Assembly (NCBI GenBank): GCA_046299435.1
Contig: JBKBIC010000031.1
Location: 1 to 30,663, forward strand
From: M3007 sp046299435
GTDB lineage: Bacteria; Bacteroidota; Bacteroidia; Chitinophagales; Saprospiraceae
Direction of reading: 5' to 3'
Length of the DNA stretch: 30,663 nt
Shown: positions 22,205-30,663 of the stretch, piece after piece
Layout of the letters: every line of letters begins with the position of its first letter
Position numbering within the stretch: the stretch's first letter is position 1
The notes under the pieces: generated by a model
The model's input: the letters and a program-made list of their open reading frames with translations, nothing else
What the model was told of the DNA's origin: nothing
The model's database searches: none
Made by a program: the position numbers and the translations under genes

Positions 22205-22690
22205 TCAACCGAAAATCTTGGCGAGCGGCATTTCTATGCCCAGTTTTTCATCCACCAACACGTCATTCTGCTGGAACGCGAAATAATCGCGCGGCGATTT
22301 GAACACATAAATCGTGCGGACAGCAGGCAGGACGACCCAGCACGACTGCACCCCAAAGGCAAAATAATCCACCGCTTTTTCAATGAATTCGGAGAAACTC
22401 TGGCTGGGCGAGACGATTTCAATCGTGCCGAATGGCGGCTCTTTTTCGCGGGGCGTGGTATCAAAAAGGTCAATCGGTTCTTTCGCGCAAAGTGCGACAT
22501 CAGGCGTGGCATTTTCGCTCGGCAGCTCGAAGGTCAGTTCGGGCAGCACCTCGAAACGCTCTCCGTAGTGCGATTCCAAGAAAAAAACGAGGCGTTTTTG
22601 GATAAGGGCATGGACACGGTTGGGCATGGGTTTTCCACGTTCGATTTCGTATTCGGAAAGTGCTTCGGCGTTCTTTTCGATGAATACCAT
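22205..22690 (-). CDS. Uma2 family protein, restriction-endonuclease-like fold (161 aa)
   Basis: Uma2 (DUF820) proteins have a PD-(D/E)XK fold. Seen: YEIERGKPMPNRVHALIQKR, TPDVALC (the Asp), GTIEIVSPSQS (the Glu) and KAVDYFAFGVQSCWVVLP. It is somewhat shorter than average and complete. These proteins occur in many copies in some genomes, and their role is unclear. It has its own promoter candidate and stands alone. A second, diverged Uma2 is at 24933-25580. Confidence 0.9.
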   Translation of the reverse strand: MVFIEKNAEALSEYEIERGKPMPNRVHALIQKRLVFFLESHYGERFEVLPELTFELPSENATPDVALCAKEPIDLFDTTPREKEPPFGTIEIVSPSQSFSEFIEKAVDYFAFGVQSCWVVLPAVRTIYVFKSPRDYFAFQQNDVLVDEKLGIEMPLAKIFG

Positions 22691-22706
22691 TGGGCAAAAT
22701 TTTGGT

Positions 22707-22737
22707 CAAAAGTAACTTGTAAAAAGCGTTTCTCAAA
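22707..22737 (-). promoter_or_regulatory. Promoter of the Uma2 gene
   Basis: On the minus strand TTTG (22737-22734), 19 bases, TACTTTTG (22714-22707): both boxes of the Bacteroidota primary sigma promoter at standard spacing. The start codon is 16 bases after the -7 box, so the leader would be very short. Confidence 0.65.
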
Positions 22738-22742
22738 CCCAC

Positions 22743-23594
22743 TCACCGCGCCATCTTCTCCGCCTCTTTCCTGATTTCGACGAGGCTCAAAAGTTCCGTT
22801 TTGTCCTCACGTTCAAGCAGTTGCGTCAGTTCGCAGCAGTTGTCGAAGAAGTGTTTGGCCGTGTCGGGGTCAAGTTGTTTGCCCGGCTTGTAAGCCAAAA
22901 AATAATAGTTGTTGCCTTCCATGTGGACGGGTGGGCGTTCGGTCAAAAAGTGCTGCACGGGGCGGCTGAACAGCTCGCGGGTCAAGTCCTCGAACTTGGC
23001 CGTCAGGTGGAATTTCTCCGAAAAATCGGGGTTTTCGTCAAAGTCAATGTCGCTGCGGTCGCCCAGCCGGGCCATCACTTTGTGCCACCATGTTTCGGGC
23101 TGCAACCTGAAATTGGGCAAGTACCAGTTTTTGTTTTGGGCAAAAAACACCGTCTGCCGCACCTCTTTGCTCGATTTCCCGCGACTGACGACATACGAGT
23201 AATCGAACAGAAACACGTCCGTGCCGTCGCCCGCTTGGCCGCGCAACACATTGGAAATGCGGCCTTTGCGAAGCCCCCACCAGCGTTTTTCGCGGCGGAA
23301 CAGGTGCAAATCGGCCAGTTGCGCGAGCAGGCCCAAGCTGTCGTCCGGCGAAAATTGCAGGCCGTGCTCAGCGGCCAGCGCGGCCATTTCGGCGCGGCGG
23401 GCGGCGCGTTGCTTTTGCTTGAACGCAAGAACGCCGGCGGCAAAAGCACCGACGAGCAGGATGGGCAGGAACGCAAGGAGCGGCACGGCGAGCAACATGG
23501 GCAGGTAATTTTTGGGCAAAACTACGCCCCACTTTTTGGCCGCAAAATCGGTTTCGAGGCTGTTTTTGCTACCTTCGCCGCCAAGATTCATCAT
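22743..23594 (-). CDS. Unrecognised membrane-anchored protein (283 aa)
   Basis: One hydrophobic segment (about 32-56, LPMLLAVPLLAFLPILLVGA) is followed by a basic, coiled stretch (FKQKQRAARRAEMAALAAEH) and a soluble domain with FLFDYSYVVSRGKSSKEVRQ, TVFFAQNKNWYLPNFRLQPE and DIDFDENPDFSEKFHLTAKF. This reminds me of a widespread group of uncharacterised proteins but I cannot name a family. The start may be 23594, the next ATG (23591), or Met33 at 23498, which lies just before the membrane segment. It is divergent from eno across a half repeat element. Confidence 0.75.
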   Translation of the reverse strand: MMNLGGEGSKNSLETDFAAKKWGVVLPKNYLPMLLAVPLLAFLPILLVGAFAAGVLAFKQKQRAARRAEMAALAAEHGLQFSPDDSLGLLAQLADLHLFRREKRWWGLRKGRISNVLRGQAGDGTDVFLFDYSYVVSRGKSSKEVRQTVFFAQNKNWYLPNFRLQPETWWHKVMARLGDRSDIDFDENPDFSEKFHLTAKFEDLTRELFSRPVQHFLTERPPVHMEGNNYYFLAYKPGKQLDPDTAKHFFDNCCELTQLLEREDKTELLSLVEIRKEAEKMAR

Positions 23595-23620
23595 TCATAA
23601 CTCATCATTCATCATTTCAT
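23586..23620. repeat. Single C/A/T repeat arm upstream of eno, GATGA family
   Basis: Units of TCATCATTCATAAC repeat two to three times between two divergent genes, overlapping the start codon of the membrane protein on one side and ending three bases before the eno ATG region. No opposing arm is present. Confidence 0.55.
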
Positions 23621-23623
23621 ATA

Positions 23624-24910
<1,287 letters not shown>

Positions 24911-24932
24911 ACTTGTTGAAAAAACCAGCATC

Positions 24933-25580
24933 ATGGCTGCCACAACCACACTTGCCACACCCATTCCAGCGACCGAGCCGCGCAGCACAGGCCGGAACAT
25001 CCCGGCCCCCGCCCCGGCGCGGGCACGCCGGGTGCGCCCGCCGCTCACGCTCGAACAGTTCCGCCGTCGCTATGCCGACCGCGAGGACGGCCACAAGTAC
25101 GAATTCGTGAAAGGCAGGGTCATCAAATGGGAAAGCAACATGAACGCGAAACAAACCCACATCGTCAACAACCTCGTCCGGGCTTTCATCAAAACGAAGG
25201 CTTTTCAATCGGGCGCAAACCTTCTTGCAGAAATTGACCAGATGACCGGCCCCGACCAGCAACGTCGCCCGGATATGTCCTTCTGGCCTGCCGAAAAAAT
25301 CGCAGCGGGCGACGAGCGCATTTCGCCGTTTGTCATCGAAATCATTTCGCCAACGGACAAAATCGAAGACGTGGAGGACAAATTGCAGGAGTATTTTGCG
25401 GCGGGTGTGCAGGTTGTTTGGCAGATTTTGCCCCGGATGCAATCTGTAAAAGTCTATACCTCGCTGACCGAAGTGACTATTTGCACCGGCGAACGAATTT
25501 GCAGCGCGGCCCCCGTGCTGCCCGACTTTCAGATGAGCGCAGCCGATGTTTTCCAAAAAGCTGTGGCAGCGATACCCTGA
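24933..25580 (+). CDS. Uma2 family protein with Ala/Pro-rich N-terminus (215 aa)
   Basis: After a low-complexity N-terminus of about 45 residues (PATEPRSTGRNIPAPAPARA), the Uma2 fold begins with LTLEQFRRRYADREDGHKYE; RRPDMSFW carries the catalytic Asp, FVIEIISPTDKIED the Glu, and KLQEYFAAGVQVVWQILP is the family's ending. The start at 24933 is the first ATG after the eno stop; the frame stays open upstream only over eno. It lies 22 bases after eno, so it is probably cotranscribed. It is clearly diverged from the Uma2 at 22205-22690. Confidence 0.9.
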   Translation: MAATTTLATPIPATEPRSTGRNIPAPAPARARRVRPPLTLEQFRRRYADREDGHKYEFVKGRVIKWESNMNAKQTHIVNNLVRAFIKTKAFQSGANLLAEIDQMTGPDQQRRPDMSFWPAEKIAAGDERISPFVIEIISPTDKIEDVEDKLQEYFAAGVQVVWQILPRMQSVKVYTSLTEVTICTGERICSAAPVLPDFQMSAADVFQKAVAAIP

Positions 25581-25600
25581 CGACTACATGATTTTAGGAT

Positions 25601-25638
25601 AAAAAACGCCCGTTCCCGACCCGGAAGCGGGCGTTTTT
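25601..25638 (+). terminator. Intrinsic terminator after eno-Uma2
   Basis: A6-CGCCCG (25601-25612) pairs with CGGGCG-T5 (25628-25638); inner TTCC/GGAA also pair. It lies 20 bases past the Uma2 stop. The A-run could let it work in the reverse direction too. Confidence 0.88.
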
Positions 25639-25696
25639 GTTTGCCCAAAAGCCGCACGGCTTGCCCTATTTTCGCCACACAAAACCACACACGGCC

Positions 25697-27166
25697 ATGC
25701 CACGACCCGACCCGCGCCAGCATTTCGAGCACCTGCAAACGCTCACCCGGCGGCACTTTTTGTTCCAAAGTGCGGTGGGCTTGGGCGCGGCGGCACTGGG
25801 TTCGCTGCTCGGCTGTGGCAAAACGCCTCAACATCCCCCATCCCTCATTCCTCATCCCTCAAAGCTACCCCACTTCGCGCCGAAGGCCAAAAACGTCATT
25901 TTCCTGCACATGGCCGGCGCGCCCTCGCAGCTGGAACTGTTCGATTTCAAGCCCGACTTGGCGAAATTGGACGGCGCGGACTGCCCGCCCTCGCTACTGG
26001 CGGGCAAAAAATTCGCCTTCATCCGGGGCGTTCCGAAGATGCTGGGGCCGCAGGCCACATTTGCCCAACACGGTGAAAGCCGGGCTTGGGTGAGCAACTA
26101 CCTGCCTCATTTTCAGAGAATTGTGGACGAGGTGTCGTTCCTGAAATGCGTCTCGACCGACCAATTCAACCACGCGCCTGCCCAACTTTTGCTCCACACC
26201 GGCAGCGCACGGCTGGGCCGACCGAGCATGGGTTCGTGGGCCACTTACGGCCTCGGTTCCGAGAACGCCAATTTGCCCGGCTTCGTCGTGCTGACCTCCG
26301 GCGGCAACAACCCCGACGCGGGCAAAGCCGTCTGGGGCAGCGGTTTTTTGCCGTCGGTTTATCAGGGTGTGCAATGCCGCTCGGAGGGCGAGCCGGTGCT
26401 GTTTTTGGAAAACCCGCCGGGCATGGACGACACGCTGCGACACGCGACGGTGGATGCCATCGCCGAAATCAACCGCCTCGAACACGCCCGCGCAGGCGAC
26501 CCGGAAATCCTCAGCCGCGCCGAGCAATACGAATTGGCCTACCGGATGCAGATGGCCGCCCCCGAAATCATGGACATCAGCCGCGAGCCGCTCAAAATCC
26601 ACGAACTCTACGGCACCCAACCCGGCAAAAACTGCTTCGCCAACAACGCCCTGCTCGCCCGGCGGCTGGTCGAAAAAGGCGTGCGGTTCGTGCAACTCTT
26701 CGATTGGGGCTGGGACGCGCACGGCACCAGCGAAGACCTCGCCATTGACGTGGGCATGGTCAACAAATGCCGCAGCATTGACCGCGCCATGACCGCCCTC
26801 GTGCTCGACCTCAAACAGCGCGGACTGCTGGACGAGACGCTCGTCGTCTGGGGCGGCGAATTTGGCCGAACGCCCATGCAGGAAAACCGAAACGGGCGCA
26901 AAATGCCGTTCAAAGGCCGCGACCATCACACCGAAGCCTTCACGATGTGGATGTGCGGCGGCGGCATCGCACGGGGCAAAACATGGGGCGAAACCGACGA
27001 AATCGGCTATGCGCCCGTGTCTGGCAAAGTTTCCGTGTTCGATGTGCAGGCCACGATTTTGAACCAACTGGGCTTCGACCACGAGCGACTCACCTACCCA
27101 TTTCAAGGCCGCGATTTCCGGCTGACCGACGTGAGCGGGCGCGTGATTCGGGAAGTGCTGGGCTGA
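25697..27166 (+). CDS. DUF1501 family exported protein (489 aa)
   Basis: DUF1501 proteins belong to the sulfatase/alkaline-phosphatase-like superfamily and usually sit beside DUF1549/DUF1553 (planctomycete-type cytochrome) partners; none is here. The N-terminus has a twin-arginine motif TRRHFLF (17-23), a hydrophobic stretch and a lipobox-like SLLGC with Cys40, suggesting Tat export and lipid anchoring (inference). Domain motifs: VIFLHMAGAPSQLELFDFKP, DQFNHAPAQLLLHTGSAR, RFVQLFDWGWDAHG, VVWGGEFGRTP and GRDHHTEAFTMWMCGGGI. Residues 44-56 (PQHPPSLIPHPSK) are encoded by a C/A/T low-complexity stretch like the 3' arms of the intergenic repeats. A loose promoter (TTTG at 25640, TATTTTCG at 25667) lies upstream. 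Confidence 0.92.
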   Translation: MPRPDPRQHFEHLQTLTRRHFLFQSAVGLGAAALGSLLGCGKTPQHPPSLIPHPSKLPHFAPKAKNVIFLHMAGAPSQLELFDFKPDLAKLDGADCPPSLLAGKKFAFIRGVPKMLGPQATFAQHGESRAWVSNYLPHFQRIVDEVSFLKCVSTDQFNHAPAQLLLHTGSARLGRPSMGSWATYGLGSENANLPGFVVLTSGGNNPDAGKAVWGSGFLPSVYQGVQCRSEGEPVLFLENPPGMDDTLRHATVDAIAEINRLEHARAGDPEILSRAEQYELAYRMQMAAPEIMDISREPLKIHELYGTQPGKNCFANNALLARRLVEKGVRFVQLFDWGWDAHGTSEDLAIDVGMVNKCRSIDRAMTALVLDLKQRGLLDETLVVWGGEFGRTPMQENRNGRKMPFKGRDHHTEAFTMWMCGGGIARGKTWGETDEIGYAPVSGKVSVFDVQATILNQLGFDHERLTYPFQGRDFRLTDVSGRVIREVLG

Positions 27167-27198
27167 AATAGAAATATTCTTTTGCAAAGCCAACACAC

Positions 27199-27555
27199 AT
27201 GATTGACACCGCTACCTTCCGCCAGTTCGCCCTGTCCCTGCCCGAAACCGACGAGGCTCCGCACCACGAAATCATCTCTTTTCGGGTCAAAAAGAAGGTC
27301 TTTGCCACCCTGAACGCGCCCGCCGGGCGCGGCACGCTCCGGCTTTCGCCCGAAAACCAGCACGTTTTCGCGGCCATGAGCCGGGGCGCGATTTATCCCG
27401 TGCCGAACAAATGGGGCAGCCTCGGCTGGACGCACATAGATTTGGCGACTGCTGATTTCGAGATGTTCAAGGACGCGATGCAAATGGCTTGGTGGGAAAC
27501 CGCCCCGCCCAAGTTGCAGGCCAAGCACGAAGCGTTTTTCATGCCCGACGAGTAG
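27199..27555 (+). CDS. MmcQ/YjbR family protein (118 aa)
   Basis: A small protein of the MmcQ/YjbR fold, often called DNA-binding by analogy only. Seen: FRQFALSLPETDEAPHHE at the N-terminus, FRVKKKVFATLN, PNKWGSLGWTHIDL and the C-terminal AWWETAPPKLQAKHE. Length is standard. It lies 32 bases after the DUF1501 gene and converges on the glycosyltransferase gene with a gap of only four bases. Function unknown. Confidence 0.92.
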   Translation: MIDTATFRQFALSLPETDEAPHHEIISFRVKKKVFATLNAPAGRGTLRLSPENQHVFAAMSRGAIYPVPNKWGSLGWTHIDLATADFEMFKDAMQMAWWETAPPKLQAKHEAFFMPDE

Positions 27556-27559
27556 GCAT

Positions 27560-28729
27560 TCAGCGCACTCGCCGTCCTTTCCACTCGTATTTTTGGAAAA
27601 ACTGGCTCGCCGCGCCCACCCCGGCGATGTACACAATGTGCATGAAAAACGACGGCCAAAACCACCGCAGCAAATCGCGCCGCCCGAAAAACACGCACAT
27701 CTCCCGCAATAGCCGCCAGTCGGCCAACGCCTTGTAAATCAACTGGATAGCCAACGCCATGCCCAATTCCCAGCGGGGAAAAAACACGAGCAGCACGGCG
27801 TTCAAGAGGATGTTCCAGCAGAAAAAGAACACGGCGGCAAGGATGAGCGTGACCCGCCGTTCGGGCGAGGCCGCGTTTTTCGAGCCCCAACGGATGCGCT
27901 GCCGCACGAATTCGCGGAGCGTCGGTTTGGCTTCGGTCAGCACGGTCGCGGCGGCGTTTTTCAGGAAAAACACGCTGCCGTTGGGCCAGCGCGCCGCGAT
28001 CTTTTGCATCAAAAATACGTCGTCGCCGCTCGCCCGCCCGTCCACGCCCGCGTAGCCGCCCACCGCCTCGAACGCGGATTTCCGGTAAGCCAAATTTGCG
28101 CCGTTGCCCATGCGCTGGAACCTGAGGTGGATGCCCGCCCCGGTGATGCCCATCATGCCCGCGAAATCGAGGCTTTGAAAGCGTTCGAGCAGGCCGCGCT
28201 CGCGGTGGAAAAGCACGGGTGCGGCCACCATCCGCACCTGCGACCACCGCTCGAAAACCGACACGAGCAGCCGCAACCAGTCGGGCGGGCAAATGCAATC
28301 CGCGTCGGTGGTCACGATGAGCTCGCCCGAAGCATGGGCGAGCGCGGTTTCGATGGCCTTTTTTTTGTGCGAGTTGAGTCGTTCGTCCGGTGCGACAAAA
28401 TCCGCGAGCCGGAGCAGCCGGATTTTTACTGCCTGACTTTCAGCGATTTGCGCGACAATTTGCGCGGTGGCATCCTCCGAGTGGTCGTCCACGACGATGA
28501 TTTCCAGCAGGCCGGGCGAGTACGTTCCGGCCAAAATGGAGCGCAGACATTCACCGATGTTTTCGGCTTCGTTGCGGGCGGGGATGACGACGGTGACGGG
28601 TGTCGTCGGGTTGTAGTTTTTAGGCAAAATCCACGCGGGCAGGCTACGCCAACCATGCCAATAGTTTCGCATGATGGCTCCGTAGGCGGAGGCCAACAAC
28701 ACCGAAAAAATAAGATATGCGGTAAGCAT
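27560..28729 (-). CDS. Family 2 glycosyltransferase, membrane-bound (389 aa)
   Basis: An N-terminal membrane helix (1-20) precedes a GT-A fold: VTVVIPARNEAENIGECLRS, the nucleotide-binding VVDDHSEDAT (D81-D82), DxD motif TTDADC (142 and 144), GNGANLAYRKSAFEAVGGY, acceptor motif SGDDVFLMQKI and RQRIRWGSK (the QxxRW-like site). Three C-terminal membrane helices follow (about 293-385). The sugar and acceptor cannot be read from the sequence. It starts 34 bases after the AlkB gene in the same direction, so the two are probably cotranscribed, which hints at lipid or carotenoid-like modification (weak inference). Confidence 0.93.
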   Translation of the reverse strand: MLTAYLIFSVLLASAYGAIMRNYWHGWRSLPAWILPKNYNPTTPVTVVIPARNEAENIGECLRSILAGTYSPGLLEIIVVDDHSEDATAQIVAQIAESQAVKIRLLRLADFVAPDERLNSHKKKAIETALAHASGELIVTTDADCICPPDWLRLLVSVFERWSQVRMVAAPVLFHRERGLLERFQSLDFAGMMGITGAGIHLRFQRMGNGANLAYRKSAFEAVGGYAGVDGRASGDDVFLMQKIAARWPNGSVFFLKNAAATVLTEAKPTLREFVRQRIRWGSKNAASPERRVTLILAAVFFFCWNILLNAVLLVFFPRWELGMALAIQLIYKALADWRLLREMCVFFGRRDLLRWFWPSFFMHIVYIAGVGAASQFFQKYEWKGRRVR

Positions 28730-28763
28730 GGGCTTGGTTTGTTGGTACCACCCAACGAATCAA

Positions 28764-29831
28764 CTAATCCACCAGCATTTCCGGCGCGATGGGCCGGGTG
28801 GTGGCCGACGCAATCCTGCCGTCCATGACCCGGAACCAAAGCGGCGGCACGAGCGCGAGGAGCATACTGCCGGGGTATCCGGTGGCGAGTTGCGGGCTTT
28901 CGTCGAGGTGGCGGAGCACTTGGTATTTGCGCGTGGATTTGAAGTGGTGGTCGCTGTGCCGCGTCAGCTCGAACAGGAAAATACGGCCCATTTCGTGGTC
29001 GCTGTTCCACGAATGTACGGGCGACACGGGTTCGGGCCGACCGCTCGGCAGCAGGCGGCGGCGCAGGCCGTAGTGCTCGATGTAATTCACGGTTTCGAGC
29101 ATGAGCACGGCGGTGACGGCGATGGCGACCGCGAACGGCACCATGCCCCAGCCGAACGCCAGCCCGACGGCTACGAGGTATGCAGCCTCGAAAAAAGCGA
29201 AACGCAGCAGCTCGTTTTGCCAGCCAAGAGCGGGCTGGCCCGATTTTTCGAGCCGCTCGGCCTCCAAATGCCACGCGCTGCGGATTTGCCCGACGACGGA
29301 GCGCACCCAAAACGGGTACAAAGCTTCGCCTTTTCGCGCCGAGGCCGGGTCGCGGTCGGTCGAGACGTGCTTGTGGTGGCCTCGGTTGTGCTCGATGAAA
29401 AAGTGCATGTAAAGAGTGGGCAGCAGCAGCATTTTCGCCAAAAACTGCTCGGTTTGGCCCGGTCGGTGGCCGAGCTCATGTGCGACGTTGATGCCCATCG
29501 AACCGAGCACGATGCCCATGCTGACGGTCATGCCAGCGATTTCGGCGGGGGAAAACTGGCCGGTGCCCAATGCTTGGAAATACAGCCAAACAAGTGCGTA
29601 ACAGATTGGAAGACAGGCATATAGCAACCAATCGAACAGCGTGTTTTTCAGTCGGCTTTCTTCTTCCAAAGGCGTGTAATTAGTCGGCGAGGCGGGCATG
29701 AGGGCATCCAGCACAGGCAAGATACCGAAGGAAAAAACGACCGTCGCCCACGCCCACGCGCCGCCCCATTGCAGGGCCAGCAGCGCGGACAGCGGCACGA
29801 GGTAGGCTGCCAAGTATTTCAAATCTTTCAT
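28764..29831 (-). CDS. alkB: AlkB-like membrane alkane hydroxylase (355 aa)
   Basis: A di-iron membrane hydroxylase that oxidises the terminal carbon of alkanes or similar chains. All histidine boxes are present: HELGH (118-122), EHNRGHH (147-153), RHSDHH (291-296) and the AlkB signature NYIEHYGL (249-256). About six hydrophobic helices. It is shorter than P. putida AlkB (401) at both ends. The start at 29831 (MKDLKYLAAY) is preferred; the frame upstream reads only through a repeat. It is divergent from a flavin reductase with a plausible role as electron donor. The real substrate may be another hydrophobic chain. Confidence 0.92.
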   Translation of the reverse strand: MKDLKYLAAYLVPLSALLALQWGGAWAWATVVFSFGILPVLDALMPASPTNYTPLEEESRLKNTLFDWLLYACLPICYALVWLYFQALGTGQFSPAEIAGMTVSMGIVLGSMGINVAHELGHRPGQTEQFLAKMLLLPTLYMHFFIEHNRGHHKHVSTDRDPASARKGEALYPFWVRSVVGQIRSAWHLEAERLEKSGQPALGWQNELLRFAFFEAAYLVAVGLAFGWGMVPFAVAIAVTAVLMLETVNYIEHYGLRRRLLPSGRPEPVSPVHSWNSDHEMGRIFLFELTRHSDHHFKSTRKYQVLRHLDESPQLATGYPGSMLLALVPPLWFRVMDGRIASATTRPIAPEMLVD

Positions 29832-29841
29832 TGCAAATACC

Positions 29842-29899
29842 GGTTTTGAGTTTTGAGTGGCGAGTTTTGAGTGGCGATACAACCCGGCACTCAAAACTG
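29842..29899. repeat. Direct and inverted repeat upstream of alkB, TTTTGAGT family
   Basis: Two 13-14-base copies of TTTTGAGTGGCGA in tandem (about 29851-29878), preceded by a partial copy, face CACTCAAAACT (29888-29898), which pairs with AGTTTTGAGTG (29863-29873) over 11 bp. The units match the single arm at 21077-21102. Confidence 0.75.
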
Positions 29900-29937
29900 T
29901 CTCGAAGGCAAGGTTAGACCGATGCTAAACTGCCCGC

Positions 29938-29954
29938 GAAAGTTCTAAACTTTC
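29938..29954. promoter_or_regulatory. Operator-like palindrome before the reductase promoter
   Basis: GAAAGTT-CTA-AACTTTC is a perfect 7-bp inverted repeat, extended by CCCG/CGGG on the outside with a one-base bulge. It ends nine bases before a -7 box (29964) and would cover the -33 region, a typical repressor position, in the divergent alkB/reductase gap. Confidence 0.45.
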
Positions 29955-29963
29955 CGGGAGTTT

Positions 29964-29971
29964 TACCTTTG
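29964..29971 (+). promoter_or_regulatory. -7 box candidate for the reductase gene
   Basis: TACCTTTG is an exact TAnnTTTG match 70 bases before the start codon at 30042. The -33 position is occupied by the palindrome rather than TTTG, as in activator-dependent or repressed promoters. Confidence 0.45.
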
Positions 29972-30041
29972 CCCTATAAAAGATGCCAGATGCCAGATTG
30001 AAGACTCCCGACAAGCAGCTGCCATCAACCGTCAACCAAAC

Positions 30042-30663
30042 ATGAACTTCCACTCGCTGACCGTCCGGCAAATCACGCCGGAAACCGCCGACACCGTCAC
30101 CATCGAATTTGAGGTGCCCACCGAATTGCGCGACACTTTCCGCTTCAAAGCCGGCCAACACCTGACCGTGCGCCTGCCGCTCGACGGCCACGAGGTGCGC
30201 CGCTCGTACTCCATGAGCGCGGCCCCGCACGAAAAAAGCCTCGCCATCACGGTCAAAAAAGTGCCGGGTGGCAAGGTCTCCACCTACCTACACGACTGGC
30301 TCCGCGCCGGGGCGACGCTCGACGTGGCCCCACCGGAAGGCCGATTCACCATCCCGCTCGACCCCGAAAAACGCCGGACGTACTTCCTGTTCGCGGCGGG
30401 CAGCGGTATCACGCCCGTGATTTCCATCGCCAAAGAAGTGCTCGAAGCGGAACCGATGAGCACGATTTACCTGCTCTACGGCAGCCGCGACGAGGAAAAC
30501 ATCATTTTCAAACAAGCCCTCGACCGCCTCGCCGAACGCTATCACGGCCAAATGCACGTCGAGTATATGCTGAGCAAGCCCAAAAAAGAGGGCGGCGGCG
30601 GGCTGTTCAGTTTCTTCAAAAAATCCACCTCCAACTGGCAGGGCAAAACCGGGCGCATTGACC
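30042..30663 (+). CDS. PaaE-like flavin/NAD(P)H oxidoreductase, N-terminal part (runs off the window)
   Basis: The first 207 residues are visible. An FAD-binding domain (1-105) has RRSYSMS (53-59), the RxYS-type flavin motif, and GGKVSTYLHDWLRAG. The NAD(P)-binding domain follows with AAGSGITPVISIAK (118-131) and LLYGSRDEENIIF. A C-terminal 2Fe-2S ferredoxin domain, expected for the PaaE/HmpA-like group, would lie beyond the window. An insertion (KKEGGGGLFSFFKKSTSNWQ, about 181-200) is common in Bacteroidota members as I recall. It probably passes electrons from NAD(P)H to a di-iron enzyme, and alkB is the obvious candidate. Confidence 0.9.
   Translation, partial: MNFHSLTVRQITPETADTVTIEFEVPTELRDTFRFKAGQHLTVRLPLDGHEVRRSYSMSAAPHEKSLAITVKKVPGGKVSTYLHDWLRAGATLDVAPPEGRFTIPLDPEKRRTYFLFAAGSGITPVISIAKEVLEAEPMSTIYLLYGSRDEENIIFKQALDRLAERYHGQMHVEYMLSKPKKEGGGGLFSFFKKSTSNWQGKTGRID

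Overview
The window looks like a chromosomal segment of a GC-rich Bacteroidota bacterium, most likely from the Saprospiria/Chitinophagia side of the phylum (inference; no 16S rRNA is present). The evidence is a type IX secretion C-terminal sorting domain, an ECF sigma / FecR (DUF4974-type) / STN-domain cassette, a LytS/LytTR two-component pair, the birA-rsfS-ftsH neighbourhood, several TAnnTTTG-type -7 promoter boxes and weak Shine-Dalgarno sequences. There are 27 protein genes, two of them cut by the window ends. I see no tRNA, rRNA, CRISPR array, transposase or phage gene.

Layout. 1-398: N-terminus of a secreted protein (-). 741-4656: two tandem DUF4331 secreted proteins (-), one with a type IX sorting domain. 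4980-5660: YugP-like zinc metallopeptidase (+). 5723-9453: birA (-), then rsfS and ftsH (+). 9540-11465: membrane protein with TPRs, probably a GT-C glycosyltransferase (-). 11554-13478: LytTR response regulator and its LytS-type histidine kinase (-). 13694-15340: Crp/Fnr regulator and a pirin (+). 15424-19161: ECF sigma, FecR anti-sigma and an STN/carboxypeptidase-like/GLVN-repeat envelope protein (-). 19360-22201: SPFH protein, small ribbon-helix-helix protein, peroxiredoxin, clpS and aat (+). 22205-23594: Uma2 nuclease-fold protein and an unrecognised membrane protein (-). 23624-25580: eno and a second Uma2 (+). 25697-27555: DUF1501 protein and an MmcQ/YjbR protein (+). 27560-29831: family 2 glycosyltransferase and AlkB-like hydroxylase (-). 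30042-end: a flavin/NAD(P)H oxidoreductase start (+), divergent from alkB and a plausible electron donor for it.

Functional links. clpS and aat are the recognition and tagging parts of the bacterial N-degron pathway. Sigma, FecR and the STN protein form a cell-surface signalling cassette in which the usual TonB-dependent receptor is replaced by an unusual repeat protein. The kinase and LytTR regulator form one signalling pair.

The most unusual feature is a set of low-complexity inverted repeats scattered through the whole window. Each has a 5' arm built from short, C-poor G/T/A units (7-8 nt, or 24 nt) and a complementary 3' C/A/T arm. Full or half copies lie in about a dozen gene junctions (2839, 5661, 7207, 12291, 14561, 15343, 17385, 20217, 20497, 21077, 21415, 23586, 29842) and in two places run in frame through coding sequence (birA at 6191-6307, the DUF1501 gene at about 25826-25863). 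The sequences fall into several unrelated families, but the architecture is the same. I know of no named element that matches.
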